DNA of 64,000 nucleotides, from assembly GCA_022711465.1 (NCBI GenBank), contig JAKLEZ010000001.1, positions 62,001 through 126,000 on the forward strand, read 5' to 3'. Position 1 is the stretch's first letter, and each line of letters begins with the position of its first letter. The position numbers were made by a program, and so were the translations under genes. Of the stretch, positions 8,615-18,426 are shown one piece after another. Source of the DNA: Planctomycetota bacterium. GTDB lineage: Bacteria; Planctomycetota; Phycisphaerae; UBA1845; PWPN01. The notes beneath the pieces are model-generated. The model searched no databases and had not been told where the DNA came from. It saw only the letters and a program-made list of their open reading frames with translations.

Positions 8615-9587
8615 CGCCAGTCTCCTTCTCCCAGCTGCTTCCCTGCTGTAGCGACCATTGTGCCCGTTGATTCCACACCGTGAGCCACGTTTGCAGGCTG
8701 TCTCCGCACGCACTTGTGATCAGTCGTTTCGCGGAATAGGCCATCAGCCGCGTCAGGGCCCAAATACTGAGCATAGCCACACCGAGATCAGCAGCCACTC
8801 GCCCCCAATGCCGCCGCATTAGCATCGCTTTTGCCCGAAACAGGCGGACGATCTTGTCCGCCCGGACCCTCTCCGAAGCCCCCCCATAGTGGACGATAGT
8901 GGCATCGGGAACGATCATGCCACGAATCCCAAGTCCAGCAGATCGCAGACAGAAATCAGCCTCCTCCGCGTACATAAAGAACGCTGGATCGAATCCGTCC
9001 AAACGCTCCCACAGCGACCGACGCAGTAGAAAAAAGCACCCGGTGACGATGTCCACCTCGCGCACGGTATCGCGATTCCAGTCTGGCATCGCCTCCTGAT
9101 TAAACAGCCGACTCCTGGGAAACAGGCTGGCCATTCCGATTGCCCTGCAAAACATGCTCCACGGCGTTGGCCGACCCCAGGCACAGGTTGGGTTGAGACT
9201 GCCGTCCCCAAATAGCGTCCGACCGCCAAAAATGCCGACCCGCGGATACTCCTTCGCCGCCCGGTCACCAAAGGCCCTCAACTTGGCGATCGCCCGATCC
9301 AAAACGACCGTGTCCGGGTTGAGCAGCAGCAACCAATCACCCGTAGCCACCCGGCCAGCCACATTGTTGGCTCCGGCAAAGCCGAGGTTCTTGCAGCTGC
9401 GAATTAGGCGAACCTGCGGAAACTCCTCCGCAATCGCCTCCGCCGAGCCGTCGGTCGAAGCGTTGTCTACAACGATGACTTCAAAAGCGAGGCCGGCCGT
9501 TTGCGCAAACACAGACCGGAGGCACGCCAGTGCGAGACTGCGTGTGTTATAGCTGACGATGATGACAGAGACATCCACGATGCACAT
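8571..9587 (-). CDS. Family 2 glycosyltransferase, rhamnosyltransferase-like
   Basis: 338 residues starting at ATG 9587; a GTG lies one codon upstream. The N-terminus has the family 2 pattern VSVIIVSYNTRSLALACL and FEVIVVDNASTDGS, then NLGFAGANNVA and LLLNPDTVV, followed by the acceptor-side motif GFDPAFFMYAEEADFCLR and IVHYGGAS. This combination is typical of the WbbL/rhamnosyltransferase-like subgroup, which fits the dTDP-rhamnose genes upstream. It begins 8 bases after the Wzy-like gene. The C-terminal 40 residues overlap the next gene and are low in structure. Confidence 0.85.
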   Translation of the reverse strand: MCIVDVSVIIVSYNTRSLALACLRSVFAQTAGLAFEVIVVDNASTDGSAEAIAEEFPQVRLIRSCKNLGFAGANNVAGRVATGDWLLLLNPDTVVLDRAIAKLRAFGDRAAKEYPRVGIFGGRTLFGDGSLNPTCAWGRPTPWSMFCRAIGMASLFPRSRLFNQEAMPDWNRDTVREVDIVTGCFFLLRRSLWERLDGFDPAFFMYAEEADFCLRSAGLGIRGMIVPDATIVHYGGASERVRADKIVRLFRAKAMLMRRHWGRVAADLGVAMLSIWALTRLMAYSAKRLITSACGDSLQTWLTVWNQRAQWSLQQGSSWEKETGDGSGSPPGSRVRAI

Positions 9588-9595
9588 CACCGCGC

Positions 9596-10978
9596 CTAAC
9601 TCGCCGGCGCTGCCACCCCGCTGTTAGAACTTAGCCCTCTCACGACTGTCACCTCTTGAGTGGACAGTCTGACCCTGGGCGCCCGCCGTCGATCACTCGC
9701 GCAAGACAGGCTCGCAATCATGGCAAGATGCAAGTACCATACCATGATCATCTGCCCGAAGTAGGTCACCGCAAGGTAGCTCGTGCAGTGAATAAAGAGA
9801 CTGACTCCAAGAGCCCATGAAAACGCAAGCCGGTATGGGTCCCTTTGAAAGACACGCCACATCCGTCCCACCATTCCAAACGCAGCGAAAATAATGGACA
9901 GAAACAGCACCAGTGTTACGGCGCCACCAGTCACACCCTCCAGCACGTACTGATTCGTAATGTCGCCTGCGTGGACTCCCCAATGACTGATCGATGCAGA
10001 CCCCACAAGCCACCATTCGTCGAAATGCTTGATGGCCTGGTCAATTACCTGATAACGGTGCCAGCTTGTGTTGCCGCTGACCACGTCCAAGCGGGATACT
10101 AGATGCCACACCGGCGCCTTCATTACCATATGCAGTCCAACAGTCACTCCAACAGCAATAGCGCAAATCCACTTCATGTGAAAGCGCAGCCAGAACATCG
10201 CGGCTCCTACAAGACCAAACCCGACCGCTGTGACTGGCGTACCAGACGCGCACAAGACGATAATAGCCAGCGACGAGAAAACGCTTGCCCCGAGGGCAAG
10301 TGACATTCGCCGAGCTCTCCACCACTGGGCGACGAACAAGGGAGTCATCGATGCACAAAAGCAGCCCGCCAGAATCGGATGGGCAAATGCTCCCTGGCAA
10401 CGCAGCCGGCCTTCCCGAATCACCGTAATAGCAGGGACGCCGCCTAGAAAGGCAAATACATTGTAACCGCTGGCGTGCTCGATTGCGAAACACAACAAGA
10501 TTGGGACGCTGACGAGCATGAAACCGTAAACCGCCGTTGTGGCATCGTCCCAATCGCGGATCAGACAGCGAAACAGGACGTACATCCCCACAGCATCGTA
10601 GCTCATTCCCATCCGATTGATGAAAGCCTCAACGCTACCTGTCAGCACCGTGTAAGCAATAGTCGAACTCGCAGCCCATGTCACCAAGAGCACGTCCAAC
10701 CTGCACCAGCGAAATGCACCTATCTCGCCACGCAACACAAGACGAGTCCATCCCGCCAGTACCATCAGCCGCAGGAAGTTAAGATCCAGGCCAACAACGA
10801 CGATTCGTTGAGCTGGAGCTACAAAGCACGCCATGACTATCATCGGCCAGACCGCATACCGTCTGGGTACACTCAGCAGGACTAGGCCGCACAAAACGAC
10901 CGCGCATATTCCTAACGGATGCACTACAGTGACATCCGCATAAGCCGGTCTACCTACAGTATACTGAGCTTCATCCAT
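9596..10978 (-). CDS. Wzy/O-antigen ligase-like polytopic membrane protein
   Basis: 460 residues with about ten hydrophobic segments (for example LGICAVVLCGLVLLSV, MYVLFRCLI, VPILLCFAIEH, LAIIVLCASGTPVTAVGFGLV, GGAVTLVLFLSIIFAAFGMVG). The motif GRLRCQGAFAHPILAG and a large periplasmic loop near HRYQVIDQAIKHF match the Wzy_C/O-antigen ligase-like superfamily, which polymerises lipid-linked units or ligates them. In an operon with Wzx and a priming sugar transferase, polymerase is the natural role. Upstream is a 449-base gap without a recognised gene, unusual in this tightly packed operon. Confidence 0.8.
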   Translation of the reverse strand: MDEAQYTVGRPAYADVTVVHPLGICAVVLCGLVLLSVPRRYAVWPMIVMACFVAPAQRIVVVGLDLNFLRLMVLAGWTRLVLRGEIGAFRWCRLDVLLVTWAASSTIAYTVLTGSVEAFINRMGMSYDAVGMYVLFRCLIRDWDDATTAVYGFMLVSVPILLCFAIEHASGYNVFAFLGGVPAITVIREGRLRCQGAFAHPILAGCFCASMTPLFVAQWWRARRMSLALGASVFSSLAIIVLCASGTPVTAVGFGLVGAAMFWLRFHMKWICAIAVGVTVGLHMVMKAPVWHLVSRLDVVSGNTSWHRYQVIDQAIKHFDEWWLVGSASISHWGVHAGDITNQYVLEGVTGGAVTLVLFLSIIFAAFGMVGRMWRVFQRDPYRLAFSWALGVSLFIHCTSYLAVTYFGQMIMVWYLHLAMIASLSCASDRRRAPRVRLSTQEVTVVRGLSSNSGVAAPAS

Positions 10979-11427
10979 GCTTTGTCAGGCCAGACGTCCT
11001 GTGCTTATCCGCGAGCTGAAGGCGATACAGCCCTATCCCAATATCAATTTGGCGCAACCGAACGCCACACACGCGAGTGACACATGCAGCATGCTGGCGC
11101 AATCCCCAGGTTGAGTCTTCGCAGCGTACGAAAACGCGACCAAGCCGGTCTATCCAGCTATGGGTGCGTCCGACGACCAGCGCTAACTGGCATTCGATTG
11201 GGTTCGCCCACGAGGCCTTCTTCTGTGTCCCGATCTCCGCAGGGCGCGTACGATTTGCTGCTTCCTTTCTATCCGAACGACGTGCTCCTGGAGTTGGACC
11301 ACGTCCTGACGCCGCCCTGGCAGAAGGGAAACTGCTGTAGTCGACTCCGAAGCAGTCCTGCTCCAAGAATCCACCACCAACAAGGAACCACCTTCGCGCT
11401 TTTTTCCAGCACCATACACTGGGTCCC
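10979..11427 (-). other. 449-base gap inside the EPS operon, no recognised gene
   Basis: Between the acyltransferase stop and the Wzy-like start. Small frames exist on both strands, but none has a family motif, a good ribosome site or convincing composition. It could be the eroded remains of a gene or a transcript spacer; nothing else is visible. Confidence 0.4.
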
Positions 11428-12561
11428 TCAGATGAACCGCCGAATATACGTCACTCGCAGCACCGCTGTCACAGCCAACGAAATGGCGGATGCCGTGACG
11501 GCCAAGCACGTCGGACTCAACTCTGCGGCCTTGCCTAGCAGAGCTATAACTAGCGGGTGAGTGAGATAGCATCCGAACGACAATCCTGACACCCATACCG
11601 TGAACGCGCTCGCCCGACATGTCGCGTGAATGCTCGCTGTACAAGCTACTATGCCAATAGAGTATGGTATCGTCAGGCCTGGGGCGCCCCTCTCCAAGGC
11701 GACCACACAGGCGAGAACAACGGCGGCCACAATAGCCATACTTGCGCAAACCCTTGGCCAACGGCCAGGTCCACGTGGAATCGTCGCCAGTGCCAGGGCC
11801 AGAGGGACTGACGGAGCCACAAACAACCATTGGGCAAGTGGGAGAATTCGCCCGGCTGTTCCTGCCTCGAGGTACGAAGAGACGAGGATGGCAACGGCAC
11901 CCACGACGGCCCAGGTCAAACACGCTAACCACTGTCTTCGAAAACACAGCTTTCGGGCGCCCAAGGCCACTAGCGTGGTACATACGAAAGCAGCAGGCAA
12001 ATACCATAGATGCAAAGCGGTACCGGCAAAGAGCATCCACAGCCGCAAGTCCTCGTGCCATATTTGCCCGTTACAGCGGCAGTTGATGCAGGTGGCCAGA
12101 CCGTATATTGCTGACCAAAACAACCACGGGAGTATAAGGCGCATCACCCGCCGACGCACGATAGCCCGCTCTCCGAAAGCAGCGTGGGAACGAGACGCAG
12201 CGAGATACACTGACAGCATCATGAGTGCGGGCAGGGCTGCGTATGCGCAATCTCCAGCAGGCGCCTTAGCATGGAACCACACGATTCCGATTGAACAAAA
12301 AAAACGCAGCCACTCCGGGCCAGCAATGCGCCCGCTGTCAATTCGCGTCATGGCGACGGGCTGGTCCGCGACCGGCAGGCGCAGTGCTATCGCGCAACTC
12401 CTAGAAAACGGCTCTTCGCGCGAGCGCGCCCTCCGGCAGTGGGCCCACTCATCACCGAGTTGCCTGGAAGAGCATCTGTTGCCGCCCAGAGTTTCGCCAC
12501 GCCAATACGCCATTGTGACGACGGTATATCGCCAGAGCTGCCTTAGAGCCCACAGCATCAT
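11428..12561 (-). CDS. Acyltransferase family 3 membrane protein (O-acetyltransferase-like)
   Basis: 377 residues from the ATG at 12561; a TTG at 12570 and an ATG at 12351 are alternatives. The part after residue 70 is clearly acyltransferase-3-like: GPEWLRFFCSIGIVWFH with the family His, RRRVMRLILPWLFWSAIYG, LHLWYLPAAF, then repeated membrane segments to LSFGCYLTHPLVIALL. Such proteins O-acylate sugars of surface polysaccharides at the membrane. The first 70 residues are Arg/Ser-rich and atypical, so the true start may be 12351. The stop-to-start distance from the preceding acetyltransferase is only 13 bases. Confidence 0.75.
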   Translation of the reverse strand: MMLWALRQLWRYTVVTMAYWRGETLGGNRCSSRQLGDEWAHCRRARSREEPFSRSCAIALRLPVADQPVAMTRIDSGRIAGPEWLRFFCSIGIVWFHAKAPAGDCAYAALPALMMLSVYLAASRSHAAFGERAIVRRRVMRLILPWLFWSAIYGLATCINCRCNGQIWHEDLRLWMLFAGTALHLWYLPAAFVCTTLVALGARKLCFRRQWLACLTWAVVGAVAILVSSYLEAGTAGRILPLAQWLFVAPSVPLALALATIPRGPGRWPRVCASMAIVAAVVLACVVALERGAPGLTIPYSIGIVACTASIHATCRASAFTVWVSGLSFGCYLTHPLVIALLGKAAELSPTCLAVTASAISLAVTAVLRVTYIRRFI

Positions 12562-12574
12562 GGCTGACAAAGCA

Positions 12575-13267
12575 CTAGCCTGCCGGGGACTTCACAGTCC
12601 CTTGGCCTGCCAGGACGTTCACCCATTTTTGTGTCGCACAGTCAAATCGCTTGACGACGCGCGCCGGTACGCCCACAGCAATTGAGTAGGGAGGGACATC
12701 TCGAGTTACCACGCTACCGGCACCGATGATACTACGTTCACCAATGTGGACTCCCTTGAGGACAATCGCCCGCTCTCCCAGCCATGCATAGTCTCCAATT
12801 GCCACAGGCAAAGCCACTACTCGCTGGCTGGAGACTACTGGGAATGCGAGATCGGCGAAATCATGGTCGTGATCTGTGATGTACACAAACGAGGCGATCA
12901 ATACGCCTCTTCCCAGGACGACCGAAGTGCATGCTCCAATATGAACATAAGGCTGAATCACCGTTTCATTACCAATCTCAATCACGGTAGCGCCAGCGCC
13001 GGTGCCAATCGCCTCGATACGAGCATGGTGCCAGATGCGAACCTTGGAGCCGATGCTGATCAATTCGTGTCCAATGATATCCGCTGGCCATGCAATATAT
13101 GACTTGCGGCCAAAGCACCGAAATCGCCGTCTAAGCAAGACCGACCGGCACACCCGCAACAAGGCCGGAATCGCGCGACGATACCGCTTTCCTACACGGC
13201 ATCGCACTGAAACAACCCGTTCCGCATGCCGACCCTGTGTACTACCGTCCCTTAACGCGCTACTCAT
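12575..13267 (-). CDS. Left-handed beta-helix (hexapeptide) acetyltransferase
   Basis: 230 residues. The central and C-terminal parts show the hexapeptide pattern of LbH acyltransferases: ISIGSKVRIWHHARIEAIG, VIEIGNETVIQPYVHIGAC, the catalytic-loop segment YITDHDHDF, IGDYAWLGERAIVLKGVHIGERSIIGAGSVVTRDVPP and the final IAVGVPARVVKRF. This resembles the WcaF/maltose O-acetyltransferase group, which uses acetyl-CoA to modify sugars of capsule or EPS. An ATG at 13267 overlaps the preceding glycosyltransferase by 8 bases. The basic N-terminal 60 residues may contact membrane or partner. Confidence 0.85.
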   Translation of the reverse strand: MSSALRDGSTQGRHAERVVSVRCRVGKRYRRAIPALLRVCRSVLLRRRFRCFGRKSYIAWPADIIGHELISIGSKVRIWHHARIEAIGTGAGATVIEIGNETVIQPYVHIGACTSVVLGRGVLIASFVYITDHDHDFADLAFPVVSSQRVVALPVAIGDYAWLGERAIVLKGVHIGERSIIGAGSVVTRDVPPYSIAVGVPARVVKRFDCATQKWVNVLAGQGTVKSPAG

Positions 13268-14468
13268 GCCCGCTAGGACCCCCTAAATCAGCCGAGTACA
13301 CCTCTCGGTATGAGCCAATGCCTTCCCTATTGGTCGGCCCGCATTTTCCAGCATCCGACCGCAATAACCCGGCTGCTCCGTTACACTTCATTAATGGCGC
13401 GTGTCTCTGCCGAAGACAGCCAAACAGCCAACGCCGAGCCCCACGAAAACGAGGCACTAGCAGTGACTCGAGAGCGGACACGTACATCTGCGCCTGCTGA
13501 TGCAGCGCACAGCCGCGCATTTGTCCAACACGCCGAATCACCTCCGAAAAGGACCGAAAAGCCTCGAACGGATGGCCCTCCTTACGAAGCTCTGCGATCA
13601 GTGAAACCATGATCTTGAGCATACCGATATCAGCAGCCTCGGCCTGCTCTACCGGCACGATATCCCGCAGGATCCTCCACAGAACCACATTTTGGCGGTA
13701 CCTTGTCACCATCGAAAGAGCACTGAAGTTGCCCCCGCTGTGCGTTCGGTACGTACTCATCACCCGCGGTAGAACCTGGCCGCAGCCGCCTCGCAGGCTC
13801 CAGACAAGCAGTGGGTAATCTGCGAAGCTCGACTCTGAAAACAGACTCCAGTCGACCGGCTTACTGCGGCGCAACATCAACGTAGCCGTATGGATGTTAG
13901 CGATATCTCGACGCAGGATGTCGGCGACAGTGAAGCGGCCAACCGGCCCGGGTGGAATTACCCGGGCGTCCCATGGTCGCCCCTCAGGACAACAGGTGGC
14001 GTAGTGGCCAATAACGGCAAGCCCGGGGTCAGATTCCAGCAAATCTGACTGCAGGGACAGCTTATGCGCATCCGTCCAGTAATCGTCTCCCTCGAGCATC
14101 GCGATGTACTTGCCACGGCACGCCTCAAATGTCGCCACAGTGTTATGCCTGTACGGCACAACGTACTTCTCTCGCTCGGGATTGGTGCGATCCCTTAGGA
14201 AGAGGCGGATCTTGTCGGGATACTGGCTCACATAATCTAGACAGATCTCTCGTGTGCCGTCCATCGATCCATCCTCACCAAGGCAGATCTCATACGCGAA
14301 GTCCACTTGCTGCATGAGCACGCTGTCCAGGGCTTCCCGAATATAGGCCGCGTGGTTGTAGGTAATCATCCAGACGCTCACTAGCGGATTCGTGTGGAGT
14401 GCATCCGGGGCGCTCACCTCAACGTCACCGCCCCCAAGGTCCCTTTGTACGAGATTCGGTCCACTCAT
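13260..14468 (-). CDS. Family 2 glycosyltransferase
   Basis: 402 residues. The N-terminal GT-A domain carries NPLVSVWMITYNHAAYIREALDSVL, YEICLGEDGSMDGTREIC and the metal-site motif YIAMLEGDDYWTD, all typical of family 2 enzymes. The C-terminal half is helical with no membrane segment. It lies between the flippase gene (7-base spacing) and the hexapeptide acetyltransferase (8-base overlap), so it is part of repeat-unit assembly. The sugar transferred cannot be inferred. Confidence 0.85.
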   Translation of the reverse strand: MSGPNLVQRDLGGGDVEVSAPDALHTNPLVSVWMITYNHAAYIREALDSVLMQQVDFAYEICLGEDGSMDGTREICLDYVSQYPDKIRLFLRDRTNPEREKYVVPYRHNTVATFEACRGKYIAMLEGDDYWTDAHKLSLQSDLLESDPGLAVIGHYATCCPEGRPWDARVIPPGPVGRFTVADILRRDIANIHTATLMLRRSKPVDWSLFSESSFADYPLLVWSLRGGCGQVLPRVMSTYRTHSGGNFSALSMVTRYRQNVVLWRILRDIVPVEQAEAADIGMLKIMVSLIAELRKEGHPFEAFRSFSEVIRRVGQMRGCALHQQAQMYVSALESLLVPRFRGARRWLFGCLRQRHAPLMKCNGAAGLLRSDAGKCGPTNREGIGSYREVYSADLGGPSGHE

Positions 14469-14475
14469 CCTTGAC

Positions 14476-15945
14476 CTAACTCACATTCTGCGAAACACCG
14501 CCCGCCCCAGGTCGACGGCTCCATGCCACCATCAGCCCTTCGAAAATGTCCGCGTACAAACTCCGGCGCAAGAGCACTACCATAGCCGCGTAGAGCATCC
14601 CGCCAACGAGCATTTGCACTGCAAGAAGCCCCCAGGGATTCCAGGTCTCCGTCCAGGACACCGCCCAGACGGGCACCGCCATCGCCGTGCTTAATGCCCC
14701 TACCGGCAACAGATCGCTTATCTGCATCCACCAGCCGTAGCCAATCAACTTGCGGGTATAGTACCCGTTCACCCACAGACAAATCACCGAGCTTATGAGC
14801 GTGCCAACGACCATCGCCTGCACACTTATCCAACACGTTGCCGCAATGACAAGAACCACCAGGAGTTTCTTGATAATCTCCAAGCGAAAGAAAAGGTCGC
14901 TTCGTCCCTGGGCAGTCAGCACGTTGAGATGCAGGGCATGTAACGGATAGAGCATTCCACAGAAGCAGAGGATGCGAAGGTATGGCACACACGGTAGCCA
15001 CTTATCGCTGAGCAGGCATCGCACTGCTGGCTCGGCAACAGCGGCCAAGCCAGTCATGAGAGGAAAGTACCCAGCCTCGATCCCTCGGAGCGTTTTTCTA
15101 AAGTCCCGGCAAAGTCGGCACTTGTCATCCTGGACCCGCGCGAACACGGGGAACATTACCCGTTGCGTCATTGCTGTCACAGAATTAGCCGGCAATGAGG
15201 CCATCGTAGACGCCCGCGTATAAAAGCCCAAATCTGAAGGCCCATAGACTCTGCCGATGATCAGCGCATACAGGTTCTGGAAGGCCGTGTTTAGCAATCC
15301 CGAGGCAAGAAGCCGCGAACTGAATGGCCAGAGCCCCCGAATGCACGCCCAATGGAAGCGTCCCGTCGGCCGCCATGGGCTAAGCCACCAAATCGCGACA
15401 ACGCCCACCAGAGAGTCAGCGAGGCTTTGGCCAACCAGACTCCATACACCACAACCCCGCCAGGCCATGAACAGAGCTACCGCTCCTGATCCACTGGTGG
15501 CCACAAGTGCAACGGTTGCCTGCGTGCGGAAATCGATGTCGCGAGTCATAAGGGTCGTCTGAATAATCCCGAACGACCCAATCACAATGCTAAGCGACGC
15601 AGCACAAAGCAGAGGCCGAAGGACTGGCTGGGCGTAGAACCAGGCGACCAGCGGGGAGATAGCACACAAGACGCCGGCCAAGACGATGGCCGCCACCACG
15701 TTCAAGCAGAAGACGGAGGTCGCGTAGTCCGCCGTTATTTCCTTGCGCTGAATCAGGCCAGCGCTCAGACCAAAGTCCACGAAGCTCTGGGCGATCATTA
15801 GGAAGACAAGCAGCATTCCCATCAGCCCATACTCGGCCGGGGTCAGAAGGCGCGCCAGGACAATGGACAGGCCAAACCGGATGCCCTGTCGGCCTAGCTG
15901 GTCGATTAGTGACCACGCGAGTGCTTTCGAAACTGCTGTTTCCAT
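14476..15945 (-). CDS. Wzx-type polysaccharide flippase (MOP superfamily)
   Basis: 489 residues from ATG 15945; a TTG at 15954 is less likely. The start KALAWSLIDQLGRQGIRFG and the following LARLLTPAEYGLMGMLLVFL are hallmarks of the RfbX/WzxC branch of the MOP flippases, and about twelve hydrophobic segments follow. It would flip undecaprenyl-diphosphate-linked repeat units across the inner membrane for Wzy-type polymerisation. It is followed 7 bases later by a glycosyltransferase. An 80-base spacer separates it from the epimerase gene upstream. Confidence 0.9.
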   Translation of the reverse strand: METAVSKALAWSLIDQLGRQGIRFGLSIVLARLLTPAEYGLMGMLLVFLMIAQSFVDFGLSAGLIQRKEITADYATSVFCLNVVAAIVLAGVLCAISPLVAWFYAQPVLRPLLCAASLSIVIGSFGIIQTTLMTRDIDFRTQATVALVATSGSGAVALFMAWRGCGVWSLVGQSLADSLVGVVAIWWLSPWRPTGRFHWACIRGLWPFSSRLLASGLLNTAFQNLYALIIGRVYGPSDLGFYTRASTMASLPANSVTAMTQRVMFPVFARVQDDKCRLCRDFRKTLRGIEAGYFPLMTGLAAVAEPAVRCLLSDKWLPCVPYLRILCFCGMLYPLHALHLNVLTAQGRSDLFFRLEIIKKLLVVLVIAATCWISVQAMVVGTLISSVICLWVNGYYTRKLIGYGWWMQISDLLPVGALSTAMAVPVWAVSWTETWNPWGLLAVQMLVGGMLYAAMVVLLRRSLYADIFEGLMVAWSRRPGAGGVSQNVS

Positions 15946-16025
15946 GCAAATCAAGCACTGTCCCTAGACTCCGCAACTTGCCCTAGGGCAGCACTTTGTC
16001 ATCTTCTTGATTGTCCATGCCTTGC

Positions 16026-17030
16026 TTACAGTCCCTTATGCTCGCGGCAAATGAGATGCTGAAAGCGTCGGCCATTCATCTCCTCCTTGTAGTCCTCAAG
16101 CATTCGCATCAGCGGATACCGAACTTCGTAGCCAAAATCCCGCCGTGCCTTGCAAATGTCATAGAGATACGCGTAGTTCTTTGCCGTGGGCTTGTCGGGG
16201 CGATATCTCACCTCCGAGCGATGGTCCCTCGGCGAAAACACCTCTACAATACCGCGGACCTCATCCTCGAGCGAAGTGATGGAACCACTTGCGATGTTGT
16301 ACAGGCCGTGCGCGGTCCCGCTGTCAAGGGCCCCGACGAACGCGCTAACCACATCCTTCACGTAGACCATGTCTCGCCCAACATGTGGATCGCCCCATAT
16401 CTCAATGGGTTCACCGGCGATGGCCTTACGAATGAAGGCGGTGAAACCCGGGACGATTGGTCTGCCGTCAGCGTACACCTCAGTATGCGGACCATAGCCG
16501 TAGACGGCAGGAAGACGGAAGGAAATTCCCTGGATGCCATAGCTCTGAGAGTAATGCTCCACCAAGTCCATGGCTGCGATTTTGGTAATGATGTAGACGG
16601 CATGGTCACCTGTGTAGACGATAGACCGGGGGTCCTCCTCCGTTATTGGCCGCCCGCATGCCCAAATCCCAGCAACATCAGAGTGCGAGCTGGCTAAGAT
16701 GATCTTCCTTACCTTGGTAAGGCGGCAGTACTCGAGCACATTAAGCACCCCTGTGATGTTGACATCGATATACCGCCTTGGATCGTAATTTGAGTCGTTG
16801 GCAGGAAGGTGCCCTGCAAGCACCACGGCCGCCTCAACACCCGACGCCGGCAACTTCGTATAATGATCCCATTGGGTCATGTCCAACTGAGTGCAGGGGA
16901 TTCCCCGGTCGTTATAACATCGCAGGCTCGGACTCGTAAACGCAGTGGCGAACACAGACCGTCCTTGTTCGAGCAAACCGTCCAGCAGATAAGTCCCAAT
17001 GAAACTGGAAGCGCCAAAGACAACGACCAT
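16026..17030 (-). CDS. NAD-dependent epimerase/dehydratase (extended SDR)
   Basis: 334 residues. The N-terminal Rossmann motif is VVVFGASSFIGTYLL, a GxxSxIG variant of GxxGxxG. HAVYIITK gives the YxxxK catalytic pair, and ILASSHSDVAG supplies the conserved Ser. FRLPAVYGYGPHTEV and DMVYVKDVVSAF are standard nucleotide-sugar epimerase segments. It probably converts a dTDP- or UDP-sugar for the polysaccharide. The GGAA-type ribosome site in the 19 bases before the ATG survived insertion of the neighbouring IS. It lies just downstream of the DegT/GNAT pair, with which it may form an amino-sugar branch. Confidence 0.85.
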   Translation of the reverse strand: MVVVFGASSFIGTYLLDGLLEQGRSVFATAFTSPSLRCYNDRGIPCTQLDMTQWDHYTKLPASGVEAAVVLAGHLPANDSNYDPRRYIDVNITGVLNVLEYCRLTKVRKIILASSHSDVAGIWACGRPITEEDPRSIVYTGDHAVYIITKIAAMDLVEHYSQSYGIQGISFRLPAVYGYGPHTEVYADGRPIVPGFTAFIRKAIAGEPIEIWGDPHVGRDMVYVKDVVSAFVGALDSGTAHGLYNIASGSITSLEDEVRGIVEVFSPRDHRSEVRYRPDKPTAKNYAYLYDICKARRDFGYEVRYPLMRMLEDYKEEMNGRRFQHLICREHKGL

Positions 17031-17049
17031 CGTCTTTCCTTTCTCTTAG

Positions 17050-17066
17050 TACTACAGTTGCGCATC
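17050..17066 (+). repeat. IS701-type terminal inverted repeat, left end
   Basis: TACTACAGTTGCGCATC, preceded by the target duplication TTAG. Exact inverse of the right end. Confidence 0.9.
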
Positions 17067-17129
17067 GCATTTCCGGGTCCTGTAGTGACATTTCCGTTCG
17101 ATGGCTTGGTGCCTACGGCGCCAAGCCGA

Positions 17130-18370
17130 CTACATCAGGGTTCGCTCATTCTCGTTGAGTCGTGGCCAGACGATTCGAATCAGAAGTCGTCGGACTTCCG
17201 GCTCCGTGAGCGGGATCAGGTCGTCGCGCTTTTTAGCCGCGGCCGCTCCTGCGAATCTGCCGCCGAACGCACAACGGCCAGGAACGCCAAGGCCAACATG
17301 GACAGGGTGATGTGCCGATGCCAGCCAGCCCACGAACGGACCTCGTATTCGTCCAGCCCCGTCTCCTGCTTCGCGGTTTCGAAGCAGACTTCAATCGCCC
17401 AACGCCGCCCGGCAGCGACCCCCAGGTCTCTCGCGGTGGTTCTTCGCGATGCGACACAAAGATAGTAGGCCTGCTCTCCAGTCTCGATGTTCCGCCGAAC
17501 GAGCAGCCACCGAAGGTGTCCCTTCTCCGTCGCGACGCCGTACCGCGCCGCCAGCCAATCGTACACGCGAGGGCCTTTGGCACCCTCGCCGACACTCACA
17601 CGGAACCATGCGTCCAGGGGAGCCTCCGCCGCAAGCTGATCCACGCGGCGCTGCCTGAGGCTCGCCCGCAGGAACTGGTCGGATTTCACCGCCACGACGA
17701 ACGGCTGTTTCCGATTCTCCAGGAATCGCCTGAATCTACTGTCGTTTCCATAGACTTCGTCCGCCAGCACGAACTCGGGCTTCAGCCCGGCGGTGAAGGC
17801 GTGATCGAGCATCTTGGTGGCCAACTGTGGCTTGGTGGCGAACGTAACGTCCTCGGGTATGCCGGCTCTTCGACAGCGCGGGCCATCGGAGCACCACGAC
17901 GCCGGCAGGTACAACGCCCGATCCACCAGGGCCCGGCCTCGCGAAGTCGACAACGCCAGAAACACGCCGATCTGGCAGTTCTCGATCCGGCCGGCCATGC
18001 CGGAATACTGACGTTGAACACCAACGGACTTTTCGCCTTTCTTGAGAAAGCCCGTCTCGTCGACAATCAACACGCCGCGATCGCCGGGACCCACCAGATG
18101 ATCGGCGGCATAACGAATCAACTCATCGCGAACTTGGTCGGCGTCCCAACTAGCCCGGCCGAGCAGCCTCTGAAGACCGTAAGGCTTCTCGCGGCCCAGA
18201 TGCTCCGACAACTGCCCGCTGTTCTTACGTTCCACCGGACCCAGCAGGCCCCGAAGGTAATTGGTGGCCTGCGACCGAAGATCGTGCCGCCCGAAATAGG
18301 GCCCAAACCGATGGGCCAGTTCTTAAAACCGCGTCGACCAGCTCCGAACCATCCCAGCGTCCATGCCCAT
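17130..18370 (-). pseudogene. IS701-family transposase, broken by an in-frame stop and a frameshift
   Basis: DDE transposase recognised by VLIVDETGFLKKGEKSVGVQRQYSG (first Asp), GRIENCQIGVFLA, FVLADEVYGNDSRF (second Asp) and RRWAIEVCFETAKQETGLDEYEV (Glu). The best start is ATG 18370, with GGAGGA 5 bases upstream. Codon 16 is TAA (18323-18325), after which the same frame continues with ELAHRFGPYFGRHDLRS and YLRGLLGPVERKN, as expected for the family. Near 17243 one base appears lost: the annotated frame ends early at 17216, whereas the conserved C-terminus LIPLTEPEVRRLL reads on in another frame to 17130. A shortened product from GTG 18235 could still be made, but would lack both ends. Probably inactive. 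Confidence 0.85.
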
Positions 18371-18426
18371 ACCGCTCCTCCCGGGCCTTCCTTGGCCCGC
18401 CAACACACATATCGGCAGATTTCAGT

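Noticed and set aside
10971..11366. 131-codon minus-strand frame as an EPS gene
   Set aside because: It overlaps the polymerase start, is basic and motif-free, and has no ribosome site.
11630..12685. 351-codon plus-strand frame
   Set aside because: Antisense to the acyltransferase with clear membrane segments on the minus strand.
18321..18328. TTTTAAGA as a programmed frameshift site in the transposase
   Set aside because: The frame before and after the TAA is the same, and it has its own ATG with GGAGGA. A simple nonsense mutation explains it better than recoding.
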